DNA from: Tetragonia tetragonoides
Taxonomy: Eukaryota > Streptophyta > Magnoliopsida > Caryophyllales > Aizoaceae
Length of the DNA stretch: 64,000 nt
NCBI GenBank assembly: GCA_038025085.1
Contig: CM076147.1
Location: 41,042,766-41,106,765, forward strand
Direction: 5' to 3'
In this document: piece by piece, positions 59,634 through 64,000 of the stretch
Layout of the letters: every line of letters begins with the position of its first letter
Position numbering within the stretch: position 1 is the stretch's first letter
Position numbers and translations under genes: made by a program
Notes under the pieces: generated by a model
Told to the model about the DNA's origin: nothing
Databases searched by the model: none
Seen by the model: the letters and a program-made list of their open reading frames with translations, nothing else

Positions 59634-60195
59634 ATGAACGGAATGAGGAGGAAGAGGAGTCTGTTGTTACTTGAGCTTCCACTGGAGTTACTAAGATTAA
59701 TAAATCGGCGTGTACATTTGTTTGATTACTTTAGCTTTCGCTCTACATGCAAAGCCTTGAATTCGCTTGCCACTCCAGCTCGATGGAGAACTCATAATGC
59801 ACTTCCTATATTCATGTTCTTCGAGAATAATAGATTGTGCAGGATTATGGACCCATGTAGAAATGATTCTCGTCACGTTGTCATTCCTGAATCATTTGGA
59901 GGTCCTGTTTCTATGCTTTTCTGCAAGGATGGCTGCTCTCTGTATTCATTGGGAAAATGGGGAGTTGGGTACAAATTCTGAAGTTCTGTTGGATAAACAT
60001 AAACATGGAGTGGGTTGGACTCAACAGTTTGCAAAATCACATGTTATTCTTAAGTCCTACATCCTCTTTCTCTATGGCGGGCTGGCGGCGATGGAGGCAG
60101 GAATGAGTAATAAGATCTACCTTCCAAGACGGCATGGTAATGGTGTTGTTTTCTATGATCTTGAGACAGACATGTATAGCACTCTTACAGGGTGA
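59634..60195 (+). pseudogene. Truncated F-box/DUF295 gene
   Basis: From the ATG at 59634 an F-box-like segment reads LLELPLELLRLINRRVHLFD followed by FSFRSTCKALNSLA. After a frame change in about 59925-59985 the C-terminal piece has NKIYLPRRHGNGVVFYDLET, the end of a DUF295 domain. The central propeller part is greatly shortened (about 180 residues in all against 350-400 usual). Lying just downstream of the first DUF295 locus in the same orientation, it is likely a local duplicate or the other half of a rearranged pair. Not expected to give a normal SCF adaptor. Confidence 0.65.
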
Positions 60196-61264
60196 GGGTT
60201 CCATGAAAGATTTATATGGTATGGCACGGTACTCGCAATGCTGTTGGATTTAAAATCTTATTTATTATAGCAGCACTTGCTCTGTGTACAGCCAAATTGA
60301 TTGTAGGTAAACTTACTTTGTAATACAAAGAGTATTGTTTGATTGATCTTTCTAAAAACTAGTTTATGATATTGCTTGCACTAGTAATAATACCCATATG
60401 TAATTTATTCTGTAAATCTTTTTGTCAAAAATTATGCTACTCCATGGTGTAGAATGTAGATGAAATAGCCATACATAGAGACGGCTCTTCTTCTGCTGTC
60501 ATACGTTATTGTTAAAGAAGGAATGAAAAGAAGCAGTGAGTTTGAATGATAAACAACCAAACAAAGTCAGGAAGCTGCAAAGAACCTGTGTCCTTTAGAC
60601 TCTTGTGCTTATGTGCCTCTTTATATTGGCCTGATGGAGTTTCTGAAACGAACTCTATATAGTTAACCTATGTAAGACGGTTTCACAATGAGATGATTGT
60701 TACATTTTGAATAAATCGGTGTTACTTTTGGACTAGCAAATATAAAAACAAGGTTATATTTTAAAGAAAAAAATAATAATTTTAATTATCTTACCATGAG
60801 AGAGTTTTATACAAGATCTTTAAATTTGTATCAGGTTTGAATCTCAATCCATTGAGTGAGACTAAAATTGTCCGCAAACGATTTTGTTACTTTGTCTGTG
60901 AATGTCTTCCTCTTCACACTCGCATTACCTATCACACACAGACACAGTCGAGTAATCGTGAAGTGACTCTGTACCCAAGTGGGAAAAAAGCAAAATTGTC
61001 AAATAAGTGAAAGTGGGTCATATCTGAAAGGATAAAATAGTAATTACTCTTAAATTTGTCTATAATTATATCTGCAAATCTCTCAACGATTTTGCCCATT
61101 TAATATCTTCCCTTTCTTTTTTTTTCTTTTTTTTTTTTTTTGAGAAGAGCCCATTATTTAATTTCTGGTACACACCTATAAATCTTTAATCAAAGAAGTA
61201 CTAGACACACACACTCACTCATTCTATTCTCCTCTTTGTGAGCGTGTATGTGTGCAATTTTAAA
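60196..61264. other. Spacer and CNGC promoter region
   Basis: It holds a dispersed repeat copy (60660-60805: GTAAGACGGTTTCACAATGAG, then TTACCATGAGAGAGTTTTATACAAG, inverted ends) and a poly-T tract (about 61117-61141). From about 61180 it has 5' UTR-like sequence of the CNGC gene. Confidence 0.5.
60660..60805. repeat. Dispersed repeat with inverted ends (GTAAGACGGTTTC type)
   Basis: The left end GTAAGACGGTTTCACAATGAG and right end CATGAGAGAGTTTTATACAAG are imperfect inverted repeats enclosing an AT-rich core. Similar to fragments at 30330-30405. Confidence 0.5.
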
Positions 61265-61852
61265 ATGACAAGTAATCAAGAAATCTCGCAATTAATGTAC
61301 GACGATACTACAAGTGATGACTCCGAAGGAGAGGAAAACGAAGATGAAGGGGTGAAATTTTTTGAAAAATACGACCAAGAAAGAGGAGATGAAGATGATT
61401 CGAATTCATGGTGTTGCTGGGGTGCCCTTCACAGACTCTGTGAAGGCGACCCCAGCAGTACTACATCAAGGGGATTGAGAGGGGGTATTTATTCGTTTGT
61501 CCTCGGAAGAGTCTTAGACCCGAGGGCAACATGGGTCCAGGAGTGGAACAGGATCTTCCTTCTAGTTTGTGCCACCGGCCTGTTCCTGGACCCGCTCTTC
61601 TTCTATGCCCTATCAATAAGTGAGACGTACTTGTGCTTGTTTGTTGACGGGTGGTTCGCCATCACTGTGACCGTGCTCCGGTGCATGACCGATGCACTCC
61701 ACTTGTGGAACATGTGGCTCCAGCTCAAGATGGCTAAGTACCCTTATGTGGCTAAGGAGGGTTCACGCAATGGAGGTTTGGTGGCTCTTAGATACTTGAA
61801 AGCTAGGAAAGGCTTCTTGTTTGATCTCTTTGTGATTCTCCCTTTACCCCAG
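61265..61852 (+). CDS. Cyclic nucleotide-gated channel, CNGC4-like, first exon (196 codons)
   Basis: I chose the ATG at 61265 (MTSNQEISQLMYDD) because the frame upstream has no ATG. The exon ends LFVILPLPQ at a GTACGT donor. The N-terminus is acidic (about residues 14-50) with a WCCWGALHR cysteine patch. S1 is in WVQEWNRIFLLVCATGLFLD, S2 in LCLFVDGWFAITVTVLRCM, DALHLWNMWLQLKM follows, and S3 starts at FLFDLFVILPLPQ. These follow Arabidopsis CNGC4 (group IVb), a plasma-membrane calcium-permeable channel that works with CNGC2 in immunity and calcium signalling. S4 to S6, the pore and the cyclic nucleotide/calmodulin-binding domains lie beyond the right edge; the first intron is at least 2.1 kb. 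Confidence 0.9.
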
Positions 61853-64000
61853 GTACGTCCCTAAAAAGAAACCACCCATTAATATTCTTCAAGCAATCCC
61901 ATAAATGTTACATTTAATTTTGTTACCTAAAGTAGCATACTCTCACTGCTAATTACAGCTTATCATTACAGGTTTCTTACCATATTTGTGCATATTTACA
62001 TAATTTTCTTCTTTTGTTTTGGTGGGAGGTGGGGTTGTTTTTGGAAGGAGGCATACATGTCTGTTAATGAGTTTCAAATTCAAGAAACATATGTAGGTCG
62101 TCTGGTTCATATTACAGTTACGTTTTTAATTATGTAAAACTAGGCTCGCTCTGATACCTTATAAAATTTCAACAATGGAGCTCATTAAAGAGAGTGTTTT
62201 ATAATATTAAGTAGGTTTTAACAAACCAAGATGGGTTGGTGTGTGTAGTGGTTCAGCACTTCATCCCTTAAACAAATGGTGTTTAGTGCACTGACAGTTG
62301 GGGCGAGTGGAGTAGTCATTAAACTCACTGTGATCGATGGTGGAATACCCTTGGCAAAGATCAAAAAAAGTAGGTTTTTAACACCAAAACTAATCGGAAA
62401 TGGGTAGAGTAACTTCCTAAGTTATAAACCCCGACTTTCCCACTTAACAAAAGCTAACTTACCACAATCTACTCGTGTTTATGTAATTTATTTATTTTTT
62501 AAGATGATTTTAAAAATTGGGATCTCTAGATGGAATCTCAATCCTGAACATGTTGGTCCACCACTGCCATATGTCTTAGCTTTGTATCATAGCTCGTCGG
62601 ATTTATGTATACAACAATTATAATCTTTTGAAGTTTACTTTGAATGTACACTGTACAATACATGCATGTTTGGCATAAAAGCCACAAAGGTCTGTACTTT
62701 ATTTGTCAGCATGTATGGCAAGGAAGAAAGTTCGAAAATGATTTCTTGACAAATTCGATCAAGGAACGGCTAAACTGACCTGATAATATATACTGGAAAC
62801 AAATGCGTAGGATAAGTTCGAATTTTAAGAGTTTGAATATAAAGTCGTTGGTGTGGTAAATAAAAATTAAAGGGTTTTTGTAGTGTTGCATATTATTAAG
62901 AGATGGAGATGACAATAATTGGAAGTTACTCTCGGTTGTTTTTATGCATGCAGATTTCCCTCAACGTTACAGAAAGAATGAAGGAAACACGTGATGTAAC
63001 TGTGTCTTTTACTTCCTTATAGGCCTCTAGAGAAAAACAACAGTTTTAGAGAAGAAAGGAAAGAGGAACGAAGGAACATAGGTAGAAAAGATAAAAATAC
63101 AGATGGATAAGGAAATTTCTTCAACATTATTATAGCAAGATCAAATATATCGTAATTTTAGAAATAATAAATGTAGAATGAGGGGATTTGGGATAAGGTG
63201 GAAATGATTTTCCATGAAAGATGAATAAAGTACTACTGTATTTAGAAATGTAGGGGTCACTTTTTAGAAGTAGTGACCCATTGTAATTTTGGTAAAAAGT
63301 GATCGTTGTCTCACTAAAAGTTACAGTAAAACCGTCTTATACAAGTTTTAGCGATGAAGGATAAGAATGTTGATGTCGGGTTTGAAACTTTTTTCAATAT
63401 TTTCTCCATAAAATCTCGACATCAAATTTTTGAAAAATATATTTCTCAATTTGTGAAGTACTCTACTTCAAATTCAAATTTTGAAATATATTTGGTCTTA
63501 ATAGACTCATGGTTGCCTATTAATAAAACGGGCTTTGTATGTAGCTCAAAGTGACAAGCAATAACCATACTATGCCACCGTACCCCAGACCCCAGGGACC
63601 AGGGTATACATGTTTTATTTGTGTCTTTCTGACAAGAAGGAAGGCATTTGTCTTCGAAAATCAGTTTTTGACTTTTGTTAATTTCTGTGCAATTCTTTTG
63701 TACTGTTATTTCTTCCCCAATTCACATCATTGATGAGGCCAGACATGAAAAGGTAATGGCTTTGTGTTCATTTTCACCGTAGTAGTCAACTAAATCATGA
63801 GTAAGTAATATTCCTAATTTGCTTATGATAATGCCGTAGTTGTATTAGACTGAATTTGGCTAGGGAAAATGTCCTATCAATCGTCTGAAGAGAATTTACC
63901 TATTGGATTTTCTTGTAAACATTTTCTCCTAATCAACCGAGCCTTATTTACCACATTTTTTCTTCTTCTTGATGCCATATTTGTTTCCTGATAAATGATA
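61853..64000. other. First intron of the CNGC4-like gene (runs off the window)
   Basis: No further exon with S3-S4 sequence could be found up to 64000. The region is AT-rich. It contains a copy of the dispersed ATAAGACGG repeat (63255-63350, complement) and otherwise nothing recognisable. Confidence 0.55.
63255..63350 (-). repeat. Dispersed ATAAGACGG repeat, copy in CNGC intron 1
   Basis: Complement reads ACTTGTATAAGACGGTTTTA, then GTAACTTTTAGTGAGACAACG. Homologous to 8268-8340 (opposite strand) and 27340-27425 (same strand). Confidence 0.55.

Noticed and set aside
62220..62380. Possible SINE head in CNGC intron 1 (GTGTAGTGGTTCAGC)
   Set aside because: A convincing B box at the right distance is missing.

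Overview
The window is nuclear DNA of a flowering plant. Its genes are spread out and rich in introns with GT..AG borders, and they encode plant-only proteins: a plastid light-harvesting protein, a class VIII myosin, an HMGA protein with linker-histone fold and AT-hooks, an EAR-type C2H2 repressor, DUF295 F-box-associated proteins and a plant CNGC channel. Spacers are AT-rich and full of microsatellites and transposon remnants. The proteins look eudicot. Some short repeats recall Caryophyllales (Amaranthaceae) genomes, but that is only an impression.

Layout, left to right. 264-1321 (-): 5' part of a plastid AIR carboxylase gene (PurK domain). 2430-2888 (+): a small membrane protein. 3781-4995 (-): a three-exon, 97-residue basic protein. 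4996-12764: a repeat-rich spacer with a TIR-bounded minisatellite and a 5'-truncated LINE that has a perfect 17-bp target duplication. 12765-25698 (+): a 24-exon myosin VIII gene with a SINE in intron 23. 26450-27876 (-): the three-exon LHCB3 gene, convergent with the myosin gene and carrying a SINE-like element in intron 2. 28-37.5 kb: spacer with minisatellite, MITE and satellite-like blocks, including a 743-bp element with pogo/Emigrant-type ends and about four tandem units of ~313 bp. 37539-38414 (+): an intronless ZFP1/3/4-like zinc-finger gene. 39616-39688 (-): a degenerate tRNA-Phe. 40915-46345 (+): a complete but defective Ty1/copia element with 202-bp LTRs, a CACAC target duplication and a Tourist-like MITE inside. 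46744-49654 (-): an uncharacterised plant gene with 48-residue repeats and an in-frame TGA. 51527-54123 (-): an HMGA gene. 56255-57182: an array of GTCGC/GCGAC hairpins between 12-bp inverted repeats. 58029-60195 (+): two broken DUF295/F-box genes. 61265 onward (+): first exon of a CNGC4-like channel gene, whose intron runs past the window edge.

The genes are unrelated housekeeping, photosynthetic, chromatin and signalling genes and do not form a pathway or cluster. I found no convincing new multi-gene system. The most unusual content is the repeats (TIR-bounded minisatellites, hairpin array, tandem ~313-bp block, a young-looking retrotransposon with old-looking coding lesions) and three gene-structure oddities: an in-frame TGA, a frame-preserving intron in the PurK gene, and a poly-C tract at a frame change in a DUF295 gene. 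Exon borders were placed by eye from splice consensus and reading-frame continuity.
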